Shown here: positions 40,098 through 52,800 of the stretch, in pieces
How positions within the stretch are numbered: position 1 is the first letter of the stretch
How the letters are laid out: the number at the start of each line of letters is the position of its first letter
The notes under the pieces: model-generated
Database searches by the model: none
Seen by the model: the letters and a program-made list of their open reading frames with translations, nothing else
Told to the model about the DNA's origin: nothing
Assembly: GCA_013398955.1 (NCBI GenBank)
Contig: VWPU01006248.1
Location: forward strand, 58,501 to 122,500
Reading direction: 5' to 3'
Length of the DNA: 64,000 nucleotides
From: Callaeas wilsoni
Lineage: Eukaryota > Chordata > Aves > Passeriformes > Callaeidae
Translations under genes and position numbers: made by a program

Positions 40098-41214
40098 AAG
40101 TCCATGCAGATACAACTCATCCCATCTTCCTCATACCAGCCTGTGGATGCTTAGACATTAACTTCAGGACCAACAGGAATAATCTTTACAATTTCACAAT
40201 TTTCTTCATCGCTGTCAACTCTATCAGCATGTTAGTTGTCTTAAGCTTGAAACGCAAACATCTGAAATTTGGGTATCTTTTCTATTCCTCTAATCAATAC
40301 TAAGGTACAGCTTCTTAAGCTGTGCACTGAGCTGAAACTCCTATGCAGGTTCTCCACATTTCAGATATGACAACTGGCCTCTTTTTAGCACATGACAAAT
40401 GTCATCTTGTCTCATTGCTCCCAGTGTTCTGCAAAGATTATTTTCCTAACATCTCTCTCCGTGTCTTTCCCCAGTTCCCCTTCAAAGTATCAAATACAGG
40501 CAGTTTGTTTTCAGTTTTATAGTCCTTCACCGTCTGACTTCACGATACCCATTATTCTTCATAAAGTAGGGAAAAAAAAGTGCCATTAATTTTCTACTTT
40601 TTGATTTTCAGATAAGCCCTATTGTACTTTCTCCTGTGCTGCCTGTAATGACTGTGAAGTACCTCATTATCCTCCTCCAAGTCAGTCATTCAGACTTCTC
40701 CAGTCTATGTATAGAGAGCTTAGACGCATATATTGCCTGCTATCATGACAGGTATTTCCTATCAGTCTGTCACTGTCATCTCTTGTCTTACACAGGACTA
40801 TCATCTCCCTCAGTGTCTGTGCAATGCTGACAGCATGGTCCTGGTCAGCATCATGGGAGCCTTTGTGCACTTGCAGTGACTCCCATGTTACTGCTGCTGC
40901 CCCTGCTTCCAAGTCTAACATTACGTGTGTGATTTACCATAAGCATGGAAGTTCTTCATTCCAACAGGAAAAATAGGGCCTTACAATTCATTTTTCTGTA
41001 TTACTGGTATAGCTGGTTTTGGTAGTCAGCCCTTTCAGGGGGCAAATCATGCTCTTCTTCTGTGGCCTCAGTTTACTGAAATTGCAGAACACACACATCT
41101 CTATTGCATCTAGTAAGACTCCAGTACTTTCAGTCTACAAGAAATACTTGAAAATATCTCAAAAATAATGCCCTTTTTTTAAGGTGAGACCAAAAGAGAT
41201 GATTCAAGGGACAT

Positions 41215-41480
41215 TCAAAATGCATTTGACACAGTCCATGCAGTCCTTCATGAGTGATTATTAAGAAAACGGAATAGTTCTAGGTGAAAGTTGAAGTTCC
41301 ATCATAAGTTAGAAACAAGAGACAGAATATAGAGTATGAGTATATTGGAGTATATTGTCAATTTTCAGCATGGCAAAAGGTCAACGTTTTTGTCCCCTCC
41401 TGACCTGTATATTAAATACCATTGTTTAATATATTTATTAATGAGCTGGAAAGTGGGCTGAAGGATATCGCATGTTTGAA
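41215..41480 (+). mobile_element. Possible old CR1 ORF2 (reverse transcriptase) fragment
   Basis: GCATTTGACACAGTCCATG reads AFDTVH, and TTTAATATATTTATTAATGAGCTGG reads FNIFINEL, in the order and roughly the spacing of the CR1 reverse-transcriptase motifs AFDTV..D and LFNIFI.D. Frames are broken by indels and no catalytic FADD segment is visible. This is a decayed pseudogene fragment if real; the match is from memory and weak in the middle. Confidence 0.4.
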
Positions 41481-41634
41481 AATTTAAAGGTAACCAGAAA
41501 ACTTATTTAGCCTTGCCAAGATTAGAGATGACTTTGAGGCATTTCAAAGGAAAGTGGAATAGTAAGTAAGCAAATGCCATAGTGGTAGAAGAAAGATGGT
41601 ATTGGTTAATATTATAGATATTGAAAGAGTAGTT

Positions 41635-41672
41635 TAACTGCTTACACCGATGATGTAACTGTTTGCACCGAT
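41635..41672. repeat. 17-bp imperfect direct repeat
   Basis: TAACTGCTTACACCGAT (41635-41651) and TAACTGTTTGCACCGAT (41656-41672), two mismatches, spaced 21 bp apart. Each copy carries a CpG. Confidence 0.75.
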
Positions 41673-43566
41673 TTTTCTAAGTATTATCACAGTGTGGTAG
41701 AGGAAACAAGCTGTATCTTCCTATAAGAAGTACATCTTTTCCTGGTCTGCAGTAAGAGAAAACAATCCAAGATTTATGAAAATTGAGAAGTGTGCAGACA
41801 AAAACATTATAATACAATTTTGTTTTGGTCTGTGATCTGATTATGTTATATGGAATTTGGGATGTTTCATTCTAATCTAAAAGAAGCATTCAGTAGACTG
41901 AAGAAGGAGCTTTTTTTTTCTCCCTCTCTCCACTTCTGTTATGCAGTCCACCTATTTCAGACCTACATTGTGTCCTTATGTAACTCCAAGCTAAACTGTA
42001 CTTAAAAAGCTACAGGAAAATGTGGTTTCATACCTGTTCATATGTATATGCATGAGAGTCTGCTCTATGTAATAGTTTTTGTCAGTGAGCTATTATTTTA
42101 AAACCAGGGTAATTTATTTTCTACATAAAATATATTCTAATTAGAAGAGTCATTTAGGTTGTTTCTAAAAAATATTATCACAAATTCTAATATTAATAAT
42201 GCCAATAATAATTTCTTAGTTTAGGAAAAAAAGAAGATTGGATTTAATGTTTGTGAAATTTCTTTACTCCCTAATCTTGAGCAGATAGAAAAAGCTTGTC
42301 ATTTGAAAAACCTGATGGAGCTTTGGTTCTTCAAGACTGTGATACCAGGTTATTTACCCAAATCAGTTACCCAAACTACAGTAGAGCTGTCTTTGTACAG
42401 ATAAGTGAATTATCTTTTTAATATATGTATATGTATGCACATTCTTGCAAATTGTCTGTAGAGGCTTTTCATATTTAACTTACTTCTATAGTGCCTGTTT
42501 CTGCTTCAATCTCAGTTTCTCAGTCCTTTCCTGTTGTACAGTTTTTTGACTCTAGACTTTTTTGGGTGCAAATTATACCACAGCCTCTTCATTGTTCATA
42601 TTCCTGGAGCACTGTATTAGTTGCAGTCTCTATATAAATGCATAGAAAGCTTTAATTTTTTATGCCCTAAGTCTTTTCTTCTGGAGCAAGTACGTGGGTA
42701 TCTTTGCACAATTCCTGCCATAAATGTTATCCTCATTTAGTTGTCTAAATGAGAAGGATTTTACCTGAATTATGAATTTCGCCTGAGCTGTGCAACATAG
42801 GAAAGCATGAGACTTTCTATCAGACCCCTTTCACTCCAGTCTTTCTAAGCTTGGACTAGATGTCTGAGAAAATTGTTGTCCTATTTGCCAATGTAGTCAT
42901 ATCACAGGCATTCCAAGTACTGTATCTATTATTTCTTTTTTTCCTTTTTTTTCTTCTATATCCTGTCTTACTCTGACTACAGTAGCCTGTGCTTGTGCAT
43001 AAACTGGATTTCTACACCACAGAACATCTTCTGTTCTTGTCTAAAGAATGAGTAAATCTCATCAGATTAATAGCAGATAGGATAGGCCAGGACCCTAAAA
43101 GATTAATGCCAGGATTTGTTGGATACAATCCATAGCAACCCCATTATGGTGCAATTAGAAGGGACATGAAGTATAAAGATTAAAACTCCAATCACCAAAT
43201 CCCTTGACACTGTCCTGTTTTTAGAAAGGACACAGTATTGCCTTCCGTTTGCCATGAATAACCTATCTGTTTCAGTATAGTCTTTGTCCTAAAACTTTGA
43301 GATTAAGTCTTATTGATACTTCTCCAACCATCTTCTTTCCTTGGACTTTCTGTCCTTTTAGGATTTCATACTTTTTAAATGAGACACTTTCTTCTCTAAA
43401 GAAAATTTATTTAGGTATGCGAATCTCTTTAATCAGCTAAACACTCAACCACTGTCCTTGTAGATACTCCTTAAAGGACATACCTTTGCACTTCTATAGA
43501 TCCTTGGGCTAGAAGTTGTAACTAATCATACAGTTGTGTTTGTTGAGAAATAAATGTGTGAGAAAC

Positions 43567-43588
43567 TCTGTTGGTGAAAACCAACAGA
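43567..43588. repeat. 9-bp hairpin capped by a GAAA tetraloop
   Basis: TCTGTTGGT-GAAA-ACCAACAGA is a perfect stem. On the + strand, the FOXP2 pre-mRNA strand, the loop is a GNRA tetraloop, which would be unusually stable in RNA. Confidence 0.7.
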
Positions 43589-45029
43589 ATGAAGAATTTA
43601 GCAGAAGATGTAAATACAGACGTGCTAACACATGAAGACAGGATGTCTGGAAATTCACTACAAAATATTGATTATTCTCCAAATAATAGAATTCTTGTTT
43701 TCCATTTCACTTTTTATTTACAATTCAAGAAAATTCCTATTTTACTTACTGCGAGAAATTTATTTTCTAAGTACACAATCAAAGAGTGCCAGTACCATTC
43801 TGCGAATCTGAACAACACTAGACTACAAGCTGAACACACTGCAGTTTATTTCTGTGTGATGGAGGTGCACATTTTCAGTTGGACTTTTGTCACCGTGTGT
43901 ACTGTAGTATAAAACCATGAAACTACAGACAGTTCATATTTAGAGTGCTGGGTCTTTTTTTGATGTGTGTGTCTCATAAACTGCCAAGTACTTTGGGAAA
44001 AAAGCCTCTTTTTTTGACTGACTAATCAATCGCAAAGAAGATAAAGATAAAATGGGAAAGAAAAATAGAAACAAAATATTTTAGATTTTGAAGTAAGACA
44101 TATTGTCACTGTCTGATGTCAGCTGTTTTTAAAGCCTGTTAGGTTGAGTAGTAATTCCAGTTAATATATGTAGTTCTTTAGAACTGAAAATATTCTCCAA
44201 TTTCTCCAGTTGACTGAATTTCTCTATGAATCAGCAGACTGCTGGCTCCCCTGTTTCTGTTGAATCATTCTGCCATATCTGCTTAATGAACGATGATGCA
44301 ACATCAGTTATGGAAGTATATTGGAAAATTTCTATATGTTTCTAATTAATAATTTCTTGCATTTTTAATTGCACAACAGCTATAGATGCTGGTAAGACCA
44401 TTTTCTTTATTAAACAAGTCAGCAGCAGTATATATTGACTTTTTACATATATTTCATATAACTTCTGGAAGAAAAAAACAACATATGAAAAAGAACCTAC
44501 TTATTGCTAATTTTGTTTATGATATTCATATTTTTATCAACTTTTTCCAATGTCATATTGGAACATTTAATAATTTTGTTTTGTGTTCCGTTTTTGTTGT
44601 CTCTTATGTTTGCGTTTTTTACCTCTGTTGGATTGATTTGAAAGTTGTCCGCTTTTACAAGAATATTTAAATAGTAGGAGCAGTGTAAAAAGAAAGCCAG
44701 GAGTGACTTTATTTCTGGAAGGATGGGGAAGTGTCCTACACAGCATTTTTCACACTTCTGAGCAGTGTCCTCTTGACCTTCAATTTAATGTTGAGACAGT
44801 CACTCTTTTCCAAGAACCGATTGCTCAATCGTTTCACCAAATGGTCACATCTTTAGGAAACAAGAAACATGCACAAGAAGCAATGACTCAGTGTTGATTT
44901 CAAAGCCTCTTGTGCTTTGCAAGTTCCTATATGTTTGGAAAAGCTGAAGAAACAATTTGTGGAGGGCCTTGCATGTGACGGCTTTTAAGAAAAAAGAGAT
45001 TAGCCACAAATTCTCTGAATACCATCATG

Positions 45030-45170
45030 GGTGAAGAAGTTCGGAGGCACTTAATGCGCACTTTACTCCCGCTATGACATGCAGGTAGCAGGAGCACCCT
45101 GTGGTTGAATGTGTTGTGTTCTCATGGTCATTGCGGCACTGCAGTGAGTGCGCCTGCATCCGGGGCCTTA
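45030..45170. other. Small CpG-enriched patch
   Basis: Six CpG dinucleotides lie within about 125 bases (between 45041 and 45161), in words such as TTCGGAGG, ATGCGCAC, CCCGCT, TGCGGC, TGCGCC and TCCGGGG. The flanking intron is nearly CpG-free. Origin unclear: an old element or a small regulatory patch. Confidence 0.35.
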
Positions 45171-47099
45171 TTTCAGTGTAGAAATAAATCATGTACAACT
45201 GAAAGTGTTTCACAGTTCCACAGATGAGAAGGGAGAAGTGTTTCCTAGGCATGTTGCACAGATGTGTGTCATCCCTTGTGCTTCCTTGTAAGACAGGTCT
45301 AGAGTAAACTTCATAAAACTACAGCTGGTAATGCATGCACCACGTCCTCCTACTGAAATGTGGTCTGTCTTTGCATATCTTTGTAGCAGTTCAAAATTCT
45401 GGCCTCTAAGTACATTGTTTATGTCCAGAGGACTATGAGCATAGCTGATACTGAGTCAGGTCCTAATAGCCTGTGTTTTGAGTGCTCACTCCAGATGTTT
45501 TGTAAAAGGCGGGCAGAGTGAGATGGTAAGACAGAATAAAAAACTTGAGATCCTTCCCTTTTACATTCTCCCAGCAATGTGAGACTCAAGAACTACTTGT
45601 ATTCAAAAATTTGAAATAGATGTTTAATCTGTGGATTAATAAGTTTATGTTTTAAAACATGCAGAATTTGGGGGTTTTTCGTTGCTTGTTCTGTCAAAAT
45701 TAGTGCTTTGATTCTGTCTTGAATGTATTTAGGTCTGATTTCCAGGCATTCAGTCTTGTTAAACTTCGAAGAAAATTAAGAGGGAACAATGTCAACATTT
45801 GTATCACAGAATCAGACTTCTCAGATCCAGCTAATGCTCTTTGACTCTGTTTCAGAAGCTGCAGATCAACTTCTTCAGCAGCTGAAACCTGGCAGATTTA
45901 AACAAGATTTATAACATAATTTAGTTACAGTGAAATCATTAAAGTTCAGTATCGTAATTATGAGTGATTTCATGTACCAGCAAATCTCTGCACAAAAGCT
46001 TGCAGGACGTGACTGGTATCTCCCTCTAGTTGCCTTCTCTCTCTGTTTCTCTTACTCAATCCGTTCTCCTATTTTCCTAGGCCATTACCTAATGATGTTG
46101 GGAGTAACAACATTATTTTCAGGATTTTGTTTGCCATTTAGCTTGACTCTTAGAGATGGAACATACACAAATTTCTCTTTCAAGAAGACAAATTTTGTTT
46201 CTGTAATCAGCTAGGAAATATCCTGGTGAAGAACTTTGTTTAAATTCTACAGATATACCAAAACCCATAAATACGTTTCCTCCGATAAATGTTTTGCTGT
46301 ACAGTATTGAATTATAAAAAACTATAATAGCATATACAAGGCTTATATAAAACAGTATCACTAAGAATCACCACTGAAATACTCAAAATTTGACAGATAA
46401 GCTTTTCTTCCCTGCTCTATTGAAGTTGTTTTTTCTGATGAGTCGACATAAGTCGACAATTAGTTATAATATCGAGTTACAGCAGTTTGCCTCCTGCAAA
46501 AATTTGTCTGTAAAAGTAATAATTCAGATTTATCCAGTGCATTTTAATTCTCCATAGGAAAAAAATTGAAGATGTTAAGGCTAAGCAGTGCTGAACTAAT
46601 GGAGATCTGTTTGCAATTTTATCCTGTAAACCTTCTGAAAGCTGAAGTTTCTGTTGAAAACTTAGCAAGAAGAATTTATTTCAGACATTGCTTACTAGTC
46701 TCCAAACAAAAAAAAAAAAAAATCACCTAACTTGATTTGTTCTGAGTAAAAAGAGAAGGGAAAAAAAGAGCCTTCATTCAAGAATTAATTTTAGCACCAT
46801 TTACTTCTCTGTGCACACTTTATGTTTAGATGCCATTTATAAATATCTTACTATCATTTGTTAAATTTTATGACAATTTTTACCATGCCTGATGACTGTA
46901 ACTCATGCATTAAACATGCACACGTATTTTAACAATATTTGCATCTTATAATATGCTTCCTAACGACTTGTCATAGACTCATCAGTTAAACATTTATTTT
47001 ACAAATGCATTTTGTAATATGCTATGGTAATAAACTATAAAAAAAGGTATCCCACCTTGTAATATTTTCAGATAGATGAATAATGCATTACAAATTCTA

Positions 47100-47500
47100 C
47101 CTTCATTTAAAACATGACCTCTATTCGGATGAAATCTGATACATTGTCTGGATTTATGGTGATCACTGAGTTGTGTGAGGTGCTGTCAATCTGCTTTCTG
47201 ATTAATTTTCCTAGATGATAAATTTGAATTAATCTATAAATATTTACAAAATAATATGGTTTATTTTTTTTCAGTTCTTTTATTTTTATCCACCTGATTA
47301 ATTTAAACCAAATGTACCAACCCCCATCTAGCTGGGAGCTAATTTTCATTCAAATAATTTCTGGAAATTCAATTCAGTTCTGAAATTGATTATCAAAATC
47401 ATGATTGTTCCTTTGCTGGCTGCCTAAATTTGTCATATGTATCTCTAAAGAGGCCTATGCTACTGTCACATGTAATCTAATGAGACCTGTAAAGCTGAAA
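47100..47500. promoter_or_regulatory. Candidate conserved non-coding block
   Basis: The block carries a forkhead-type TATTTAC (47241-47247), several TAAT/ATTA cores and a GATTATCAAAATCATGATTG segment near 47388. It is free of simple repeats and transposon remains. Evidence is composition and motif content only. Confidence 0.3.
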
Positions 47501-48298
47501 GGTACATAATATTGGAAAATTTTATGATAAGCTATTTCACCATAAAAACATGTTTTTACTATTTATTATTTTAAATTTCACCTGCATCTGATTTTACATA
47601 CCTTTTTAATTAATGGAACTTTATTCAAACCAAAGTTTTTTTTAAATAGCTATTGCCATCATAGTCAACCTGCTTTCTGTCTTCCTGAAACATCATGTTC
47701 ATTTTTTCAGTAGTTTTTTAATATGAATGTTCATACCTAAGATTCTCTGGCTGATTTCTCTCTGTGTGCACATGCATATGTAGATTATAATATTTTCAAT
47801 AGTTTTATTTCACCGGAGATTTTTTCTTCAAAATTGAAGTGAAAGAAGGGAATTTGAGGGTTGCTTGGTTGGAGTGTTTGTTTAGATAGGCTATAGAGTA
47901 TTATAGGTATGCCCATACATCTGGTGATAGAACAAAATGATTGAGGATTTCAGCAGTGTTCTTCATTAGTTACCTTCCCCTATCTGAAGAAAAACTGAAG
48001 TGTCTGGCAGTTTCACTTTTGCTGTTTGCCTGGAAATAGTTTTAGGGCATTGCATTTATGTGATTCTGTCTGAATGTGTGAAGTCAATACAGAGTAGTCT
48101 GGTTTTACATCTATTTAACATAAATACAAATGACTACTTCAGGTGCATACTAAGGAGAAGTCAATGTTAGATAATTGGTCTCTTGGAAGAGGGCTTTATT
48201 GCACCAGACAATAGAAGGTTACGCCTTGTCTCTGCCTTTCACCTTAATAGTCCAGGCTCAAGGGCCTTTTGTCACCATTCATAGTCAAGGCACTTTTA

Positions 48299-48332
48299 GT
48301 CAACACATTGTTGTCAACACATAGTCAACACA
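48299..48332. promoter_or_regulatory. Three GTCAACACA repeats, forkhead-like cluster
   Basis: Exact copies at 48299-48307, 48313-48321 and 48324-48332. GTCAACA fits the degenerate forkhead core RYMAAYA. The spacing is 14 and 11 bp. It may be a small tandem duplication that happens to create a cluster, or a genuine multi-site array. Confidence 0.4.
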
Positions 48333-48682
48333 GCTTTAAGAGACAAATTATGCAATCTGATTTAGACATCTAATTAGGATTTAATGAATTGTGCCACAGC
48401 AATGCCTATTTTTCTCCTTTTATTACTTAGATGACTATTTCGGGTATAAATTGTAGTGCAGACTTTTTGCATTTGGTAGAGCGATATCCCCCATTATCAC
48501 TGCTATTTTAAAATTTTTTTAAAAATGCCTTCTAAATAAATTACTGCCTATGAAGCGAGCTGGGTTTATTGTTGATTGAGTTTTACTTCTTCAAACTGAG
48601 CAATTTACACCACACTCTGCATAGTCAAACACATTCAGGATTGTCTAAATTCTGTTATGTTGGTCTCACAGCTCAGGGAGAG

Positions 48683-48706
48683 AATAATTAATTAATCAAT
48701 TAATTC
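48683..48706. repeat. ATTA-repeat tract (homeodomain core array)
   Basis: AATAATTAATTAATCAATTAATT contains several overlapping TAATTA cores and is close to palindromic. It is followed by a T/G-rich tract at 48715-48750. Confidence 0.6.
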
Positions 48707-49772
48707 TGTTTCAGTTTGGTTTTTTGGGGTTTTTTTTTGTATTTATCATTAAGTGAAAACAAACAACTCATTCTAGTTGAGATACTGTGTTTGGGTGATG
48801 TGGCTGCTATCCTATAACAGCAAGGCTAGGAAATACTCATTCTACATGGGCCACATGAAACTTCAGACTAGTTATCGAAGTAGTGAAATGGGCTTGATAC
48901 AGACAAAGTATTTAGTCTTCTATCACAAATGCTTTAGCCATCACTTCTCCCATTCTTTGGGGGGAATTCAAACAAAATTTGATGTCTTTTTCTATTAAAA
49001 ATATAAAATGCAGCAGTCATTGTTTTGTTGGAAAATTTTGCCTATTTTTTCCTGGTGGTTGTTTTTCTTAGAATCATGTTGCATTCTTTACTTACCTTTG
49101 AAATTACAAGTTTGACTGCTTTGTTTATTAGGAGTATGATGATCTCTAGAGTGAATTTTTAGCAATGTTTCTAATGTTTAACTGTTTCAGGGGATTTCCT
49201 AGCTTCAATTGTGCACACTGTTTCTTTGAATACATCAAAATTTTGTAGTATCTTGGTAGTTCCTTAGTTCTCATCTGTTATACAATCTCATCTATTATGT
49301 CACATTATGGTTGCACAAGAAATGCAGTAAACACCAGTATTTTGTGATGGGAATTTCTTTTTTTAAGGTTAGCTCAGAAAGTACAGAGATTCCACACTTT
49401 GCTGTATTTCTTGGCAACTTGTCATTCTTTCACATTAATCAAATATATATGATAGATGTGGTTTTGTTATTACCTGACTGTTTCAAGATTTCTGTAGTTC
49501 AGATTCATTGCATTCCTTGTGGTTTTGGAATTCCTTTTGTTGATAGCAGTTACAGAAAAGCCTGTGAGGCGTGCTCTAGAAATTTATTTTTGCACATTGC
49601 ATATGTCTTTTTATATGTGAACATCCACAAGTGTCTATTTATGTAGTCAGCTATCATGTGCAATCTTAGTACAGATAATAAACTGCAGGATTGTTAATCA
49701 TGCACCATTCTCAACTGAAGTTTACTAGTCTCTTTCCTTCTATTACTACAAATCTCTGGTGTTAACACTATT

Positions 49773-49857
49773 ACTTTTTCCTTTTTTGTTGTTTTTTTTT
49801 TTGTTTGGTAGGTTTTTTTTGGTTATTTTTGTTTTGTATTGTTTTGTTTTTTTAAAC
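49773..49857. repeat. T/G-rich low-complexity tract
   Basis: T runs interrupted by G, of the same type as 35465-35588. The open frame that runs through it is rich in leucine and phenylalanine only because of composition. Confidence 0.85.
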
Positions 49858-52800
49858 TTTGCACTTCAGTCTTCCAAATGCGTTGTGATTTGTGGGCCAG
49901 AGGAGAGAATGTCTGATCCAAGATTAGTCACAAATTCAGTGTCTTGCCCCTTACTGAAGCCATCACTATGGTCTTTATATCATGGGTTAAGAGTAGATTC
50001 TAGCTGCCTAGTAGATCACACACTTGATTTAAGTCCTGGGAGGTTAACATGCAATAGATTTTCAAACTGCAGTATTCATATGCATACAAAAAATATTTTA
50101 AAGTTATTTTAATATTTCTAAAATATAAAAATTAGCAGACTTCCTGAGAGGTACATACTTTAAAAATTACCTTTATAGAAGGAAAAAAAGCTCTGTGATG
50201 CATTGTAATACTTTTTTGAAGATTTTAAAGCTAGCTTTTTTATATATAATTCACATTTCCTGTATACATGGTGATGTGTTTTTGTATAAAGGTTCTATTC
50301 TAGTTTTGTTTGGGAGAATCTGCATAAATCATGTATGCTTTCTCCATTTGTGGATAATGTGACAGCTCCAAACTCACACCCATGAAACCATCATACTTTT
50401 CATATCATGTACGGTATATAAATTACTTACACACTTATAGTGAGGTAGAGGATGATACTGAAAATCTCTTCCCTCTAGGCTTGAAGAATGATCAAAAAGT
50501 AGAAGACACTTTTTGTGCCTTGGGAAAAGTAGATCAAGAAGTTAAAACTCCAGTCATTACCAATAACCTTAAAATGTATTTTAATGTGCTGCAGCTTCAG
50601 TTACCCTCAGCTGAAGCTTCTCTATTTTAGCTTACAGGGTCTTGTGACCTCAGCCCATAGCAGAGTTTCAACAGTAATAGCGACAGCCATCTTGGATAAA
50701 TGTAAGTGAAATTTTTCCTCATTTCTATAGTTTCTCTCCCTCACATGCACTTTTGGAGTTTTGTTTTTCACTCAGGATGTAGACAGTTTTCCTGACAACA
50801 CTTCTGCTCTATGCCAAGTAGCATGATTGACACAAAGTACAAGTAAAGCAACTAAGTGGGATTTCTTGCCTTTTAAATGTCACAGTATCAGACTCATCCT
50901 GTGCTTTTGAAATGCCAGTATGATGGCCATGCAAACTTTATTTTACCTGCAGCTAGCTTGATGGTAGTTTTCATTATCAGCCAGGATTAATCTGAAAAAA
51001 GTGAAGCAGTACAAAAAGATTTCAGCCATATAATCTTGTTTTAGTTAATGCTAAGGATGAAATCTAGGAGAATTCAGAATATTTTTTTTAAGGAAAGGTT
51101 TGCCTTCTTCAATCAGCTTTATAATTTCAGTTCTGCTTCACGTCAGATTGTGGTAATCCATTTCCAAACTTAGCTCTGCATTCACTAACTATTGCATAAA
51201 TCTGGGGCTGGAGCTGGGAGAGGCTACACATTATACATACTGCCTGTATAACAACTTCTAGAAGTATAAATTAAGGAATTAAGGACATCTGCCCATTACT
51301 GGTTTCTGAAGAATACCAAATGCAGCAGTCATTTTTTTTCAATAGTTATCATGCTGTTGAAATAGGGAGACAAACAGAAGAAAATAGAAATACAGTTATT
51401 CATTCAAAAAATCCTGTCCTGTATGCTGATGGCCTGAAGAAGCTGGCATTTGGTAGGAACTTACAAAAGATAACTGGACTTAGATATTCTTTGGTATTTA
51501 GTCCTGAGTCGGCCTTTGTCTGAATTCACCATTTCTGAATAAAGTAGCATCCTTGGTTTGTTAAATCACCGTGCCACTCCTCCATCTTCTGTTTTTTCAT
51601 AAATCTAAATATATATGTAACATCACACCTAAAATTCCAAGGTTTTATTTGCATGTAAATAGTTGCATTGTAGCCCTGTATCTACAGTAGTACCTTCTTA
51701 ATGACCTCAGCTAGCTAAGCACGATTGTTAGTGCAGCCTGTTCTTTTCATGTTGTTTCATAGGATATATCTGTTCATGAACTGTATGAAACGAAAGGCTG
51801 CATCTATGGAGCAGTTAAGCCTAAACCATCAGAAGTGGAACTGCCTCCATCCATCCATCTTACAAACATGACATTCAAATATTGATACTGGGCTGTCTTG
51901 GTGTTTTACCTGAAAACCGGGAGTCCGCTTAAAAAGTCATTAGAATTCAGATCTTCTAGCAAATATGTGGTTATGTTAATATCTCTGTTATAAATGTGAG
52001 ACCAAATCATATATAGCAGAGCCTGGAAGCCGTGAGAGTAGAAGTAATAGTACTGAAACCAGTTTATTATCTTGAATTCTTGGATTGTCTCAAATTTTAG
52101 TGTGCCATGTAGGTGGGAGTGGACACTGTTATCATCTGCACATAGAAATAAAGTAGTAAAAGAAATATCATGCCTAGAATCTGTTCTTTTTGACTAAAAC
52201 TATATGAATGATAAAAAAAGGTCTAAAAAAATGTTGGCTTGACTACCAGTTCTAAGGAGGAATGTACTGAATCATGAAGAATAATTCCTAAAGTTTCTCC
52301 GAGGAAACAGTTTAGTTGAAATCTGTGCAAACCCTGAGGACCAATGTCCTCAAGGGTAAAGTCGTTTTACAATAGTTACCATATATATTAATTTAATTTG
52401 AAAAGAAGAGGTGTTCTTACATTTGTCATTGCAAAGCTGAGTTAATGAAAGTGCTTTGCAACCACTGTCAATGGGAAGTATGTATAGATTTTGAATGATT
52501 GAGTATAAAATAAAAGCTGAATTTCTGAGGAATTTCACAAAATCAGCACTCTAATGATAGCATTTTAAAACTCAGTCTTATCTACATGCTTATCAAATAC
52601 CAGTTATTTTGTTGGAGCCATGTACAGCAACATAAATTCATTGCCACTACAAGCTCAGTGGTGTATTTGTTATCTTTTTGACTCTGTAGTTTATGTGACA
52701 CCTCTGTCCCATTAAGTGATGTGATCCTTGCATACAAGAATGATCCTCTGCTTTGATAACTGTCTCCATCTTGTAACAACATCAAGATTATTGAATTAAT

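Noticed and set aside
45849..45888. Imperfect hairpin GTTTCAG..AGCTG/CAGC..CTGAAAC as a microRNA precursor
   Set aside because: The stem is too short, with two central mismatches and a 14-base loop.
49759..50112. 117-codon open frame on the + strand
   Set aside because: Its first half is translated T/G-rich low complexity (Leu/Phe only), the rest has no recognisable domain, and it lies in the FOXP2 intron without splice or promoter support.
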